Shown here: positions 24,376 through 33,118 of the stretch, in pieces
How positions within the stretch are numbered: position 1 is the stretch's first letter
Layout: each line of letters starts with the position of its first letter
Notes under the pieces: model-generated
Told to the model about the DNA's origin: nothing
The model's input: the letters and a program-made list of their open reading frames with translations, nothing else
The model's database searches: none
Position numbers and translations under genes: made by a program
NCBI RefSeq assembly: GCF_004522155.1
Contig: NZ_SDEA01000001.1
Coordinates: forward strand, 124,001 to 188,000
Direction: 5' to 3'
DNA: 64,000 bases
From: Paracoccus luteus
GTDB lineage: Bacteria > Pseudomonadota > Alphaproteobacteria > Rhodobacterales > Rhodobacteraceae

Positions 24376-25322
24376 ACACCCGCCCGTTCGCAGCCCTTGC
24401 CGCCGCCGCGCTGGCGCTGCCCGGCCTGCTGGCCGCGCCCGACGCCCGCGCCGAGGAACTGGACCCCACCATCGTCCACCTCATCTGCAGTTCCAACGGG
24501 ATGGAGCGGCGCGGCACCGGCGTCGTGGTGTCGCCCGACGGGATGGTGCTGACCGCGCGGCATGTCGTGACGGGCACCGCGGCGGGGGCCACCGCCGACA
24601 CGGTCTGCACCGGCAGCCTGGGTCACGCCAACGGCGTCCGCGTGACGATGACCATCCAGAAGGTCAGCAGCGAATACGACGCCGCGATGCTGAAATACCC
24701 GGGCCTCAGCGGCGCGCCGCATCTGGGTTACTGCGACGTCCTGCCGCGCCACAAGCGCGCGCAGGTCATCGCCGCGGGGTTTCCCCTGCTCAGCGCGACC
24801 GGGCTGCCGTCGGAACGGATGGGCATCCTTGCGACCGTCGAACCCGGCGGCGCGGCGGCGCCGGGCCTGATCGAAAGCGACGCCGCCACCACCAGCGGGA
24901 TGAGCGGCGGCCGCGTGACTTTGGCGGAAAACGGCCAACTGATCGGCATCGTCGCGGGCGTCAGCCCGGACCCCGCGACGGGATATCCCAACGCCTATGC
25001 CGTCCTTGCCGCCAGCCGCCTGGCCCCCGAGTTCGGCCAGTACGGGCTGAAGACCGACCCCGCGTCGTGCGAGCCGGTGATGCGCGTCACCCGGCCCCTG
25101 CCCGCGTCGGGGGGGCCGTGGCTGGCCGCCGACCCGCCCCTGCCCCTGGGGATGAAGGCGGGCGAGGGGTTCTGCTATCTCGTGCGCGTGTGGGGCGATT
25201 TCGACGACCCCCGCGATTCGGTCGAGATCACGGTGACCGCCGATCAGGAATACGCCCTGACCGGCACCGACAGCGCCAGCCCCGGCAACCACGGCGCCGT
25301 GGCGCAATGCGTGCGGTTCTGA
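24372..25322 (+). CDS. Secreted trypsin-like serine protease
   Basis: A 316-residue protein with a signal peptide ending near DARAEE (residue 27). The chymotrypsin-fold triad is complete: His64 (LTARHVV), Asp103 (SSEYDAAM) and Ser178 (TTSGMSGGR). The C-terminal 90 residues (from about 225) are a small separate domain with four Cys (FCYLVRVWGDFDDPRDSVEI). The fold is S1C/S1E-like without PDZ. Last gene of the rightward operon, translationally coupled to the GH19-protease gene by ATGA. It may process or cooperate with the other proteins of the operon. Confidence 0.87.
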   Translation: MNTRPFAALAAAALALPGLLAAPDARAEELDPTIVHLICSSNGMERRGTGVVVSPDGMVLTARHVVTGTAAGATADTVCTGSLGHANGVRVTMTIQKVSSEYDAAMLKYPGLSGAPHLGYCDVLPRHKRAQVIAAGFPLLSATGLPSERMGILATVEPGGAAAPGLIESDAATTSGMSGGRVTLAENGQLIGIVAGVSPDPATGYPNAYAVLAASRLAPEFGQYGLKTDPASCEPVMRVTRPLPASGGPWLAADPPLPLGMKAGEGFCYLVRVWGDFDDPRDSVEITVTADQEYALTGTDSASPGNHGAVAQCVRF

Positions 25323-25324
25323 TG

Positions 25325-25351
25325 GCGTGGCGCGGGGCGGCCCCGCCACGC
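25325..25351. terminator. GC-rich hairpin between convergent genes
   Basis: GCGTGGC (25325-25331) pairs with GCCACGC (25345-25351) and GGGG (25334-25337) with CCCC (25341-25344), with a 2-nt bulge. It sits in the 58-bp convergent gap. There is no T-run, so it is only a candidate bidirectional terminator. Confidence 0.4.
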
Positions 25352-25380
25352 GCGCGCATGCTGCGGGCCGGGCGGCGCGA

Positions 25381-26061
25381 TCAACTGTCGCTGCGCACCG
25401 CGATCCAGATCGTGTGCCGGTTGCCGCGCCTGCCGCCGCTGGCGCGGACGGTGTGGGTGGTGACGTCGAACCCGCAGCGCGACAGCCGTTGCGAAAAGGC
25501 CGGAACCGGGGCTGCGGACCACAACGCCAGCACCCCGCCCGGCACCAGCGCCCGGCGCGCCGAACCCAGCCCCGCCTCGTGATACAGGGCGTCGTTGCCG
25601 GCACGGGTCAGGCCGTCAGGGCCATTGTCGACGTCCAGCAATATGGCGTCGAACACGCCCGCCGCCTCGCGGATCATGGCGCCGACGTCGCGCGTCTCGA
25701 CCGTCACCCGCGGGTCGGACAGGCAGTTCCCGAACACCGCCGCCATGTGCTGCCCGGCCCATCCGACCAGTTCGGGCACGATCTCGGCCACGACAAGGCG
25801 CGCGGCGGGCGGCGCGACCGTCAGGGCCGCGCGCAGGGTGAAGCCCATGCCCAGCCCCCCGATCAGCACGCGCGGCGCGGGGCGGCCGGTCAGGCGGCCA
25901 AGCGCCAGCGTCGCCAGCGCCTCCTCGGAACTGCCCAGCCGGCTGTTCATCAACTCGTTCCCGCCTTTCAGGCGGATCGAGAACTCGTCGCCACGGCGCA
26001 AAAGCCTCAGCGTATCCCCGCCCGGCGCGGTCGCCGTCGCCAGCTGTATCCACGGCAGCAT
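25381..26061 (-). CDS. Spermidine synthase-like class I methyltransferase-fold protein
   Basis: A 226-residue protein of the polyamine aminopropyltransferase/SAM-methyltransferase fold. Motif I is LIGGLGMGFTLRAAL and motif II is RLVVAEIVPELVGWA (acidic residue for the ribose). FDAILLDVDNGPDG is the catalytic-core DxDNxP segment. It is shorter than true spermidine synthase (about 285) and lacks its N-terminal beta-hairpin domain. It is a common Rhodobacteraceae gene often annotated as spermidine synthase, and whether it makes polyamine is uncertain. It is convergent with the protease gene. Confidence 0.82.
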   Translation of the reverse strand: MLPWIQLATATAPGGDTLRLLRRGDEFSIRLKGGNELMNSRLGSSEEALATLALGRLTGRPAPRVLIGGLGMGFTLRAALTVAPPAARLVVAEIVPELVGWAGQHMAAVFGNCLSDPRVTVETRDVGAMIREAAGVFDAILLDVDNGPDGLTRAGNDALYHEAGLGSARRALVPGGVLALWSAAPVPAFSQRLSRCGFDVTTHTVRASGGRRGNRHTIWIAVRSDS

Positions 26062-26563
26062 GCAACGCCTCCTGTTCCTGATGCAGGCCCTGACCTATCC
26101 GGCCGGGGCGGGCGGTTGAAGGGCCATGCGCAAGGGCGCGCCGTGGCTGACAGTCCGGGGCGGCGGGTGCGCCTTATCCACATAAGCCGCGCTGTCCGAA
26201 TCCATGTGCGCCCATCCGGTTCAGCAAGCCCGACCAGATCGGCGGCATCGCCATCTGGCGCGCGAGTTGGCCCGATGCGTTCCCCGGTCAACGCGGCTTT
26301 CGCCGCGCGCGCCCCTTGGCCCGATGCGTCCCCCGGGCCATCTCGGCGGGCGGCTTGAGGTAGCGATCGGCGTGACGCTCGCGGCGGAAGCCGAGTTCCT
26401 CCACGGTGGTGTTGTGGCGGATGAGCCCGATGTGCAGTTCAGTTCAGGTCGCTGTTCAGCCATGTCGATCTGGAGGAGCGCAGTCTGACGGTGCACCTGC
26501 TGCAGAAGAACCGGGAGGGGGCCAATGACGTGCTGGCGGGCCTTGGGCCGAGGCTGACTTGCT
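26062..26563. other. Gap at the left edge of the catabolic island; coding remnant
   Basis: About 500 bases without an intact gene. On the minus strand roughly 26331-26440 reads ELHIGLIRHNTTVEELGFRR and continues to about AEMARG. This looks like a real protein fragment (no start, no stop near it), origin unknown. The rest has mixed frames and appears to be decayed sequence. Confidence 0.4.
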
Positions 26564-27910
26564 CTACGTCGCCGGTGGTCCTCCCGGCAACGCTCCGGCA
26601 CGGCCGGCTGCGGTTTTCCCGCGAGACCGATCGGCGATGCGTTGGAACCGCATCGGCGACAGCTCGGTCAGGTCCATCGGTGACGGCCGCCCGCCGGCAA
26701 GCTCTGCCATGATCTTGCCGGACATTGGCCCAGGTCCGAAACCATGCCCGCTGAACCCTGTGGCGACCAGCAGGCCTGGCAGCCCCTCCACGGGCCCCAT
26801 GACGGGGACCATGTCGGGAAGGGTGTCGATGACGCCTGCCCAGACCGCCTCGACTTCAAGATCGGCGAGAGCCGGGAAATACTGGCGGAACTCGCCAAGT
26901 GCCTGGGCGACCCTTTGCGGTTCGGGCATTACGTGATCGCGGGTCGGAGGAATGTCAGCGAGGGGCGGTTCGTAGGGCCGGAGGAAAAGGCGTTGCAGGG
27001 GGGCAAGGAAGTTGACCTTCGCGGCGCCTGGGTTGTCTTTCCGGGCCTGCGCATAAAGCCGCATGTAGTGCCAGGAATCGAGCCGAAGATCGTATTCGCC
27101 CCCCGCGACCGAGATGACGAAGGCGCCACGGCTATCCTGGCGGATGCCCGTGAGCGGTGCCGAAACGCAGGGATCGAGCGGCCGTTCCGGGCAGGGAGAA
27201 GTGCGTGCGACCGTGGCGCGGATCCGTTCCTGCGGCAAGTCGATGCCGACCGAATGCAGCAGCCGGCCGCTGCCTGCACCGGCGGCACACAACACGGCCG
27301 CGGCCCGGTGCACCCGATCCCCGACCCGTATGCCGGTGACCGCACCCGCGCTGGTCTCGATACCGGATACAGTGGCTCCAAGACTGACCGTGACTCCCTG
27401 TTCGACCGCTGCCTCGAAGAACGCGCGCGTCGCGCGACCCGGCTCGGCCCGGCCGTCGGACGCGGTGTACATGGCACTTCTCACCCCTGCATCATGCGCG
27501 AGCAGCGGCACCCTGTCGGCAACCTCGCTGGCCGTGAGGATCCGGGTATTAAGTCCGAAGTCGCGGGCCTGAGCCTGCCATTCCGCCTGTGACGCCTCGA
27601 CGGCTTCGCTGACCGCCAGTGCGACGTTGCCGCCCTGGAACCAGCCGACCTTGCGGCCCAGTTCGGCCTCGATCCCCTTCCATAGCTTCATCGACGCCAT
27701 GGCGAGCGGAAGCTCGCGGAAATCGCGGCCCTGCTGCCGCACGAAGCCGAGGTTGCGCCCCGACTGGGCGGCGCCCGGCGTCTCACGCTCGACAAGCAGC
27801 ACACGCAGCCCCGATCGGGCCGCATAATACGCGGCCGAGCACCCGACGATGCCCCCGCCCACGACGATCAGATCCCAGCCCTGCGTGCCATCACCCTTCA
27901 TGCGGATCAT
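26564..27910 (-). CDS. DadA/GlyOx-type FAD-dependent amino-acid oxidoreductase
   Basis: A 448-residue flavoprotein with N-terminal dinucleotide-binding motif DLIVVGGGIVGCSAAYYAA and acidic residue VLLVERE. The DAO-family C-terminal FAD contact is GLLVATGFSGHGFGPGP. The fold oxidises secondary or primary amine groups of amino acids (D-amino acids, glycine, sarcosine, opines). No transmembrane anchor. It is last in a four-gene leftward operon, next to a polar-amino-acid ABC transporter, so the imported compound is the likely substrate. Start at MIRMKGDG or three codons later. Confidence 0.85.
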   Translation of the reverse strand: MIRMKGDGTQGWDLIVVGGGIVGCSAAYYAARSGLRVLLVERETPGAAQSGRNLGFVRQQGRDFRELPLAMASMKLWKGIEAELGRKVGWFQGGNVALAVSEAVEASQAEWQAQARDFGLNTRILTASEVADRVPLLAHDAGVRSAMYTASDGRAEPGRATRAFFEAAVEQGVTVSLGATVSGIETSAGAVTGIRVGDRVHRAAAVLCAAGAGSGRLLHSVGIDLPQERIRATVARTSPCPERPLDPCVSAPLTGIRQDSRGAFVISVAGGEYDLRLDSWHYMRLYAQARKDNPGAAKVNFLAPLQRLFLRPYEPPLADIPPTRDHVMPEPQRVAQALGEFRQYFPALADLEVEAVWAGVIDTLPDMVPVMGPVEGLPGLLVATGFSGHGFGPGPMSGKIMAELAGGRPSPMDLTELSPMRFQRIADRSRGKTAAGRAGALPGGPPAT

Positions 27911-27911
27911 C

Positions 27912-28679
27912 TCACTGGATCCTGGACAGGAAGGCGCGTGTCCGCCGGAATGCCGGGTCGTCGAAGATCTCGGCCGGGCTCCCGCACTCGACGATCCTGC
28001 CGCCTTCCATGAAGGCGATGCGGTTGCAGACCTCGTGGGCGAAGCTCATCTCGTGTGTGACCACCATCATCGTCATGCCGTCCGCCGCCAGTCTCCGCAT
28101 GACGTCCAGCACCTCGCCCACGAGTTCGGGGTCGAGCGCGCTGGTCGGCTCATCGAACAGGACGACCTTGGGCTTCATGGCGAGCGCCCGCGCGATGGCC
28201 ACGCGCTGCTGCTGTCCGCCCGACAACATGCGTGGGTAATTGTGCATCTTATCCGCCAGCCCGACTTGGGCGAGCAGTTCGGCCGCTTCGGCCTCGGCTT
28301 TCCGCCTGGGAGTGCCCAGCACGTGGACCGGCGCTTCCATGACGTTTTCGAGGGCGGTCTTGTGGCCGAACAGGTTGAAGTTCTGGAATACCATCCCAAT
28401 GCGCGCGCGCTGCCGCGCGATCAGCTTTTCGGGAAGCTCGAAGGCCAGGTCGCCCACGCGCCGGTAGCCGATCAACTCGCCATCGACGGTGATGCTGCCG
28501 CTTTCGATCCGGTCAAGGTGGTTGACGCAGCGCAAGAGCGTTGACTTTCCCGATCCCGAAGGCCCGATCAGGCTGATGACCTCGCCGGCATCTACGGTCA
28601 GGCTGACGTCGTGAAGCACGGCAACGTTGCCGTAGCTCTTGGACACGCGATCAAAGACGATCATGGGCTGGGACATCAT
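27912..28679 (-). CDS. Polar amino-acid ABC transporter, ATP-binding protein
   Basis: A 255-residue ABC ATPase. Walker [10 protein letters not shown], signature [16 protein letters not shown], Walker [15 protein letters not shown] and switch His in VVTHEM are all intact. Sequence matches the GlnQ/HisP group of the PAAT family. It overlaps the permease stop (ATGATG arrangement at 28676-28679) and ends one base before the FAD oxidoreductase gene, so the unit is tightly co-translated. Confidence 0.94.
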   Translation of the reverse strand: MMSQPMIVFDRVSKSYGNVAVLHDVSLTVDAGEVISLIGPSGSGKSTLLRCVNHLDRIESGSITVDGELIGYRRVGDLAFELPEKLIARQRARIGMVFQNFNLFGHKTALENVMEAPVHVLGTPRRKAEAEAAELLAQVGLADKMHNYPRMLSGGQQQRVAIARALAMKPKVVLFDEPTSALDPELVGEVLDVMRRLAADGMTMMVVTHEMSFAHEVCNRIAFMEGGRIVECGSPAEIFDDPAFRRTRAFLSRIQ

Positions 28680-29593
28680 CGACCCTTCTTCTCGCCGGTG
28701 GCGGGGCGTTGCGCGGTCGCGCCGGGCTCCTGGCGCGAGCGGGCGAAGTATCTCTCGATCTGGGCCTGCAGCACGCTCAACACCGTCGTTGCGGCCAGAT
28801 ACCAGATGCATGCGACGATCAGCAGCGGAATGGTCTGAAAGTTGCGTGAATAGATCGTCTGGGCCGAATACAGCAGGTCCGAAAGCGAGATCACGCTGAC
28901 GAGGGACGTCGTCTTCAGCATCCCGATCGTCTGGTTGCCGGTCGGCGGGATGATCACGGTCATCGCCTGCGGCAGCACGATGCGGCGCAGCGCGCTGCCG
29001 TTTGTCATCCCCAAGGCCTTCGCCGCCTGGCGCTGACCCGGATCGACCGACAGCAGGCCGCTGCGGATGATCTCGGACATGTAGGCGCCTTCGTTCAGTC
29101 CTAGCCCCAGCACCGCAGCGGTGATCGGCGCGATCACCGTGTTCGTCGGCACCGAGACCCACCACGAGGTGAAGGGGATGCCGATCGAAAGCTCGGGAAA
29201 CAGCGCGCCGAGATTATACCAGAAGATCAGTTGCACCAGCACGGGCGTGCCGCGGAAGAACCAGATGTATGCGTTGGCGACCGTGGCGACGACGACATTC
29301 CCCGACATCGCCATGATCGCGCAGACCGTCCCCAGCACCACGCCGATGACCATGGTCACGATCGTCAGCCAGATCGTGAGGGACAGACCTGACAGGATGC
29401 GGGGATCGAACAGATAGCTGCCGACCACATCCCAGCCGAAGTTCGCATTCCCGGCGATCGAAAGCAGGAAATATGCGATCAGGACGACCAGCAGCGCGGC
29501 GACGATGCGGCTGCCCCAGGCCTTGGCAGGGACATAGGTGAGCATGGGCCTGTCCGGCCGCAGCGTGACGGCTGCCAAGGGAACATCGGGCAT
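28676..29593 (-). CDS. Polar amino-acid ABC transporter, permease
   Basis: A 305-residue inner-membrane permease with an N-terminal leader of about 30 residues, a first helix [15 protein letters not shown] and four to five further helices. The EAA loop, [20 protein letters not shown] followed by LGM, contacts the ATPase. This is a typical HisM/GlnP-type single permease, which would act as a homodimer since only one permease gene is present. ATGs further upstream lack a ribosome site, so 29593 is used. Confidence 0.93.
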   Translation of the reverse strand: MPDVPLAAVTLRPDRPMLTYVPAKAWGSRIVAALLVVLIAYFLLSIAGNANFGWDVVGSYLFDPRILSGLSLTIWLTIVTMVIGVVLGTVCAIMAMSGNVVVATVANAYIWFFRGTPVLVQLIFWYNLGALFPELSIGIPFTSWWVSVPTNTVIAPITAAVLGLGLNEGAYMSEIIRSGLLSVDPGQRQAAKALGMTNGSALRRIVLPQAMTVIIPPTGNQTIGMLKTTSLVSVISLSDLLYSAQTIYSRNFQTIPLLIVACIWYLAATTVLSVLQAQIERYFARSRQEPGATAQRPATGEKKGR

Positions 29594-29658
29594 GGCATCG
29601 GTTCTTTCGGATGATCGTGTCGCGGGGCCCACGATCGGCCCGCCGGCCCCGCGCGGCA

Positions 29659-30546
29659 TTAATTGGAAGGGACCGTCGTCAGGTTGATGCCCGGCTCGTG
29701 GTCGATCATCATGGGCTGGACGTTCCATTCGGCATAGATCTTCTCATAGGTGCCGTCGGCGCGGACCTCCTTCAGCCCGGCCAGCAGCGCTTCCCCCAGA
29801 TCTGTTTCGTCCTTGCGGAAGGCGATGCCGCTCGGCTTGCGCGGCAGGATCGGCATGGGCACCACCTTCACCGGGCGGGGTGCGGCCTTCATGATCTCTT
29901 GCGCGGACGCGGCCGAGGTCAGGACGAAGTTGGTGCGCGCCGAATAGAGCGACAGCAGCGTCGCATCCGAGGTGCCGAACTCGGACAGGGTGGGCGCGGC
30001 CTTTCCGGCTTCGGTGCAGGCCCGGGCCAGTTCCGCCGTGATGAACCCGGCCCATTCGGTGCCGCTCTGCGCCGCGCCGTTGAGGCCGCAGAGGTCCAGG
30101 TGGCCGTTGACGCTGCCGCCCTTTTCCTCAAGCACATAGGCCGATGAGGTCGTGTAGCCGTAGTCGACGAAGCTGACGACCTGCTGCCGCTCGGCGTTGT
30201 CCGTGATTCCCTCCATGGCGATGTCCCAGCGGCCCGACTGGACGCCTGGGATCAGCGAGTCGAACGCGACCGAAGTGACCTCCAGGTCAACGCCCAGCCG
30301 CTCGGCGATGGCGTCCCACAGGTCGACCTCGAAGCCCACCATGTTCCCGGTGTCGTCGATATACTGGAACGGGGGGTATTTGGCATCGGTCACCAGCTTG
30401 ATGACGCCGGCTTCGCGGTACTTGGCGGGCAGCAGGTCGGCCGCCGCCTGGGCCTGGGCAGCGCCCGCCATCAGGATCAGGGCCATCGCCCCGGCAACGC
30501 CACCCGCCAGACCGGTGATGCGCCCCTCTTTGTGCGTATTCTTCAT
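29659..30546 (-). CDS. Polar amino-acid ABC transporter, periplasmic binding protein
   Basis: A 295-residue family 3 solute-binding protein. Signal peptide with cleavage near AQAQAA (residue about 34). The ligand-binding signatures are KLVTDAKYPPFQYIDDTGN followed by MVGFEVDLWDAIAERLG, and WDIAMEGITDNAERQQVVSF. A CAGGAG site is seven bases before the ATG at 30546. It is first in the operon with the permease, ATPase and FAD oxidoreductase genes. The ligand is not readable; amino acid or opine is inferred. Confidence 0.93.
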   Translation of the reverse strand: MKNTHKEGRITGLAGGVAGAMALILMAGAAQAQAAADLLPAKYREAGVIKLVTDAKYPPFQYIDDTGNMVGFEVDLWDAIAERLGVDLEVTSVAFDSLIPGVQSGRWDIAMEGITDNAERQQVVSFVDYGYTTSSAYVLEEKGGSVNGHLDLCGLNGAAQSGTEWAGFITAELARACTEAGKAAPTLSEFGTSDATLLSLYSARTNFVLTSAASAQEIMKAAPRPVKVVPMPILPRKPSGIAFRKDETDLGEALLAGLKEVRADGTYEKIYAEWNVQPMMIDHEPGINLTTVPSN

Positions 30547-31045
30547 TGCCAGTCTCCTGAATTGATGGGCCAGGCTGTTGGACGACCGAGACCCGTGTGA
30601 GAAGCTCCGCGCATCAGCCGCGGGGCGCGAAGTGCATGTCCTTGCCCCTCGTCGGACGGGTTCGGCTTGTGGCGGCTGGGCGCAGTCCACCGCGATCTTC
30701 TGCTGCTATCGCGTAGTTGGGCAGGGCTTCCGTGTTCTCCGCTCTCTCCCTCTCGCCGCCAAGGCGGCAGGTAGTCTTTCGCCCATCCCGGCTCATGCAT
30801 GGAAATAATATCACTACTACCTGTCAAGTCTATTCCTTTGGAGCAGAGGTTGCGGCTTCGGGGGGCGGATTTCGGGCAGGGCGCTGACCACGGACCGATC
30901 GCCGCGCCCGTAAAAAGGCAATTCGCAGGGCTTCGCGGACCAACAGGTCGCTGCGGATTGCCGCGTTCTTGGCGCGCGAAAAGACGGTCGGATCGCGCCG
31001 TTTCCCGATTTCGACGCCAGCAGCGGTCAACGACGGTTCAGGAGA
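30547..31045. promoter_or_regulatory. Gap upstream of the amino-acid transporter operon
   Basis: About 500 bases without a supported gene. On the minus strand a TTGACA (complement of 30822-30827) lies directly beside the decamer AGTGATATTA (30806-30815). The rest, 30840-31045, shows no gene and only short open frames without family resemblance. Confidence 0.45.
30806..30815 (-). promoter_or_regulatory. Candidate GntR operator upstream of the transporter operon
   Basis: AGTGATATTA on the minus strand, six bases from TTGACA. The identical decamer lies in front of the GntR gene at 45930-45939. This suggests one regulator for both, but I cannot test for chance occurrence. Confidence 0.4.
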
Positions 31046-31570
31046 TCAGGTGGCGCTGGCCGCAGCCTTCGTGATCAGCGTCATGGCCGGTTCAGGCGGT
31101 TCCACGCCCGGGTCCGCGAAATGCTGCATGACGAGAACCAGGGTTGCCCTCAAGCTCGCCTCATCCGCGGAGCGGCCGTCAGGGCGGAGCCCGTCCACCA
31201 CATGCCCGAGGAAGGCGAGCTGGATCTGCTCGGCTCGCAATTCGAGCGCCTTGACCCCTTCGCGCCAGGCGGGGATGGCGGAATGGGCTGCCATCCATGG
31301 ACTGACCTTCATGTTGCGCCGGATCGGGCGCAGGGGGCGGATCGCCTGGTCGCGCCAGCCCGCGGTGCTGGCGGCGAGCGTTGCGATCGCGGCTTGATCG
31401 ACGATGCGGCCCTGAATGCGGGCATAGAGCGCCGCGATCATCAACGGCACGTCAAGATCGAACCGGTCCTGCAGGTCGAGGCAGGCGGGCGCGACCCCCG
31501 GCAGGGCGTAGAACCGCAGTGCAAAGTCCCAGAGCGGGCCTTTCAGATCCGGTGCGTCGGCTGAAGCCAT
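31046..31570 (-). CDS. DUF2390 (TIGR02444) family protein
   Basis: A 174-residue protein whose N-terminus (LWDFALRFYALPGVAPACLD followed by LQDRFDLDVPLMI) is the hallmark of the TIGR02444/DUF2390 family of unknown function. Helical, soluble, no signal peptide. The ATG at 31570 has a GGAGG six bases upstream, better than the alternative at 31600. It follows hutF by 40 nt on the same strand, so it may ride in the hutF operon, though the family is not known for histidine breakdown. Confidence 0.75.
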   Translation of the reverse strand: MASADAPDLKGPLWDFALRFYALPGVAPACLDLQDRFDLDVPLMIAALYARIQGRIVDQAAIATLAASTAGWRDQAIRPLRPIRRNMKVSPWMAAHSAIPAWREGVKALELRAEQIQLAFLGHVVDGLRPDGRSADEASLRATLVLVMQHFADPGVEPPEPAMTLITKAAASAT

Positions 31571-31610
31571 GTCTGTCCTCCGGGTTTCGTCGGTTGTCAT
31601 TGCAGCCTGC

Positions 31611-32942
31611 TCAACTCAGTTCCCGCAGCACGCGGGCGGCAGCCGAAACGATCCGCTCGCGGTCGCGGTGACGCCCTTCGCTGACCACATGGGCGCCCGC
31701 TGCCCAGACGTCGCGGACCCGGATCCCGCGGCCGAAGATCCAGCGGTCCAGCAGGCTTGCGGGCTCGTCAAGCGCAAGGGCGTCGTCGAGCGCGACAAGA
31801 TCGGCCGGGGCGCCGGCCACGATCTGCGGCACCGGCGCACCAAGCGCCTGTGCGCCACCGCGAAGCGCGCCCGCGAACAGCGCGCCGCCGGTCGAGCCAT
31901 GCCATGTGCAGACATTCCGGCTGCGATGGGCCAGGCGCTGCGAGTATTCCAGCATGTTCAACTCGCCTGCGGCTGAGATCGCCACATTGCTGTCGGTGCC
32001 GATGCCGAAGCGTCCCTCTTGTTCAAGAAACTCGGGGGCCGGGAAGATGCCGTCGCCCAGATTGGCCTCTGTGACGGGGCAAAGCCCGGCCACCGTTCCG
32101 CCAGAGGCGATGCCGGCGATCTCGGCTGCGGTCAGATGGGTGGCGTGAATCAGGCACCAATCCGGCCCGACCGGTGCCCGATCCAGCAGAAGCTGGACCG
32201 GCCGCGCGCCGGAATGGGCAAGGCAGTCCTCGACTTCCTTCACCTGTTCCGCGGCATGGATGTGGAAGGGCCGGCCCGGCCAGGTCTCGGCGAGTTCCCG
32301 GATCTCGTCGATGGTGGCGCCGCGCAGGGAATGGGGGGCAAGGCCCAGCCGGTCCTGCGGGCGCGAGAGCCGGGCCGCGCAGGACTCCATCAGCCGCCCG
32401 AAACTGTCGGGCCCATGCAGGAAGCGGCGTTGCCCATCGGCCGCAGGGGTCGGACCGAAGCCGCCATGGGCGTAGAAGACGGGCAGATGCGTCAGGGCGA
32501 TGCCGGTCGTCTCGGCAGCGGCGAAGATCCGCAGCGACATCTCGGCCGGATCGGCATAGGGGCTGCCGTCGGTGTCGTGATGCAGGTAATGGAACTCGCC
32601 CACGCGGGTGAAGCCTGCTTCCAGCATCTCGGCATAGGCAAGCGCTGCCACCGCCTCCATTTCCTCGGGGCCCAGCTGCAGCGCGAAGCGATACATCATC
32701 TCGCGCCACGTCCAGAAACTGTCGCGGCTTTCTCCGCGCCATTCCGTCAGCCCGGAAAAGGCGCGCTGGAATGCATGGCTATGCAGGTTGGGCATACCGG
32801 GAACCAGCGTCGCGACGCGGATATCGCCAGAGTCCGGGGCGGTGCCGGGGACAACCGAGGCGATGGCCGCGCCATCAAGCGTCACCGCCACATCGCGCGT
32901 CCAGCCCCCTGGAAGGAGCGCCGCCTCCGCATGAACCTGCAT
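31611..32942 (-). CDS. hutF: Formimidoylglutamate deiminase
   Basis: HutF hydrolyses N-formimidoyl-L-glutamate to N-formyl-L-glutamate and ammonia, the first half of the five-step histidine pathway that ends with HutG. It is a 443-residue amidohydrolase: metal-binding HSHAFQRAF (N-terminal His pair), PHSLRGAT, HAAEQVKEVEDC, and the late GTDSNVAISA with the metal-binding Asp. Located divergent from hutIHGUD across a 176-base gap. Confidence 0.95.
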   Translation of the reverse strand: MQVHAEAALLPGGWTRDVAVTLDGAAIASVVPGTAPDSGDIRVATLVPGMPNLHSHAFQRAFSGLTEWRGESRDSFWTWREMMYRFALQLGPEEMEAVAALAYAEMLEAGFTRVGEFHYLHHDTDGSPYADPAEMSLRIFAAAETTGIALTHLPVFYAHGGFGPTPAADGQRRFLHGPDSFGRLMESCAARLSRPQDRLGLAPHSLRGATIDEIRELAETWPGRPFHIHAAEQVKEVEDCLAHSGARPVQLLLDRAPVGPDWCLIHATHLTAAEIAGIASGGTVAGLCPVTEANLGDGIFPAPEFLEQEGRFGIGTDSNVAISAAGELNMLEYSQRLAHRSRNVCTWHGSTGGALFAGALRGGAQALGAPVPQIVAGAPADLVALDDALALDEPASLLDRWIFGRGIRVRDVWAAGAHVVSEGRHRDRERIVSAAARVLRELS

Positions 32943-33118
32943 CCCTCAACCTCCTGCCGATCTGCCGTCTGGCATATCAAGATTCTCTACATGTATATAC
33001 TTGATTTCGGAATTGGGGAAGTGCACCCTTGGTCTCGATGGCAGCCAGCGTGATTCCCGGCTCTGCGGAATCCGTCCGCCGAGGCCGCCCGGAAACGGGC
33101 AAGCGAAGGAAGCGAGAG
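32943..33118. promoter_or_regulatory. Divergent hut promoter region
   Basis: Holds the promoters of hutF (left) and hutIHGUD (right). Within it, TGTATATACT at 32992-33001 contains the perfect 8-bp palindrome GTATATAC. HutC-type GntR repressors are known to bind TGTATxTACA-like sites, so this is a good operator candidate for the hutC gene in this window. Confidence 0.65.
32991..33001. promoter_or_regulatory. Candidate HutC operator
   Basis: ATGTATATACT with central GTATATAC palindrome, 48 bases from the hutF start and about 118 from hutI. Assignment to HutC is by similarity to the known HutC consensus and by position. Confidence 0.55.

Noticed and set aside
30840..31040. Small genes in the gap upstream of the transporter operon
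   Set aside because: The frames lack ribosome sites, family resemblance and coding-like composition on either strand.
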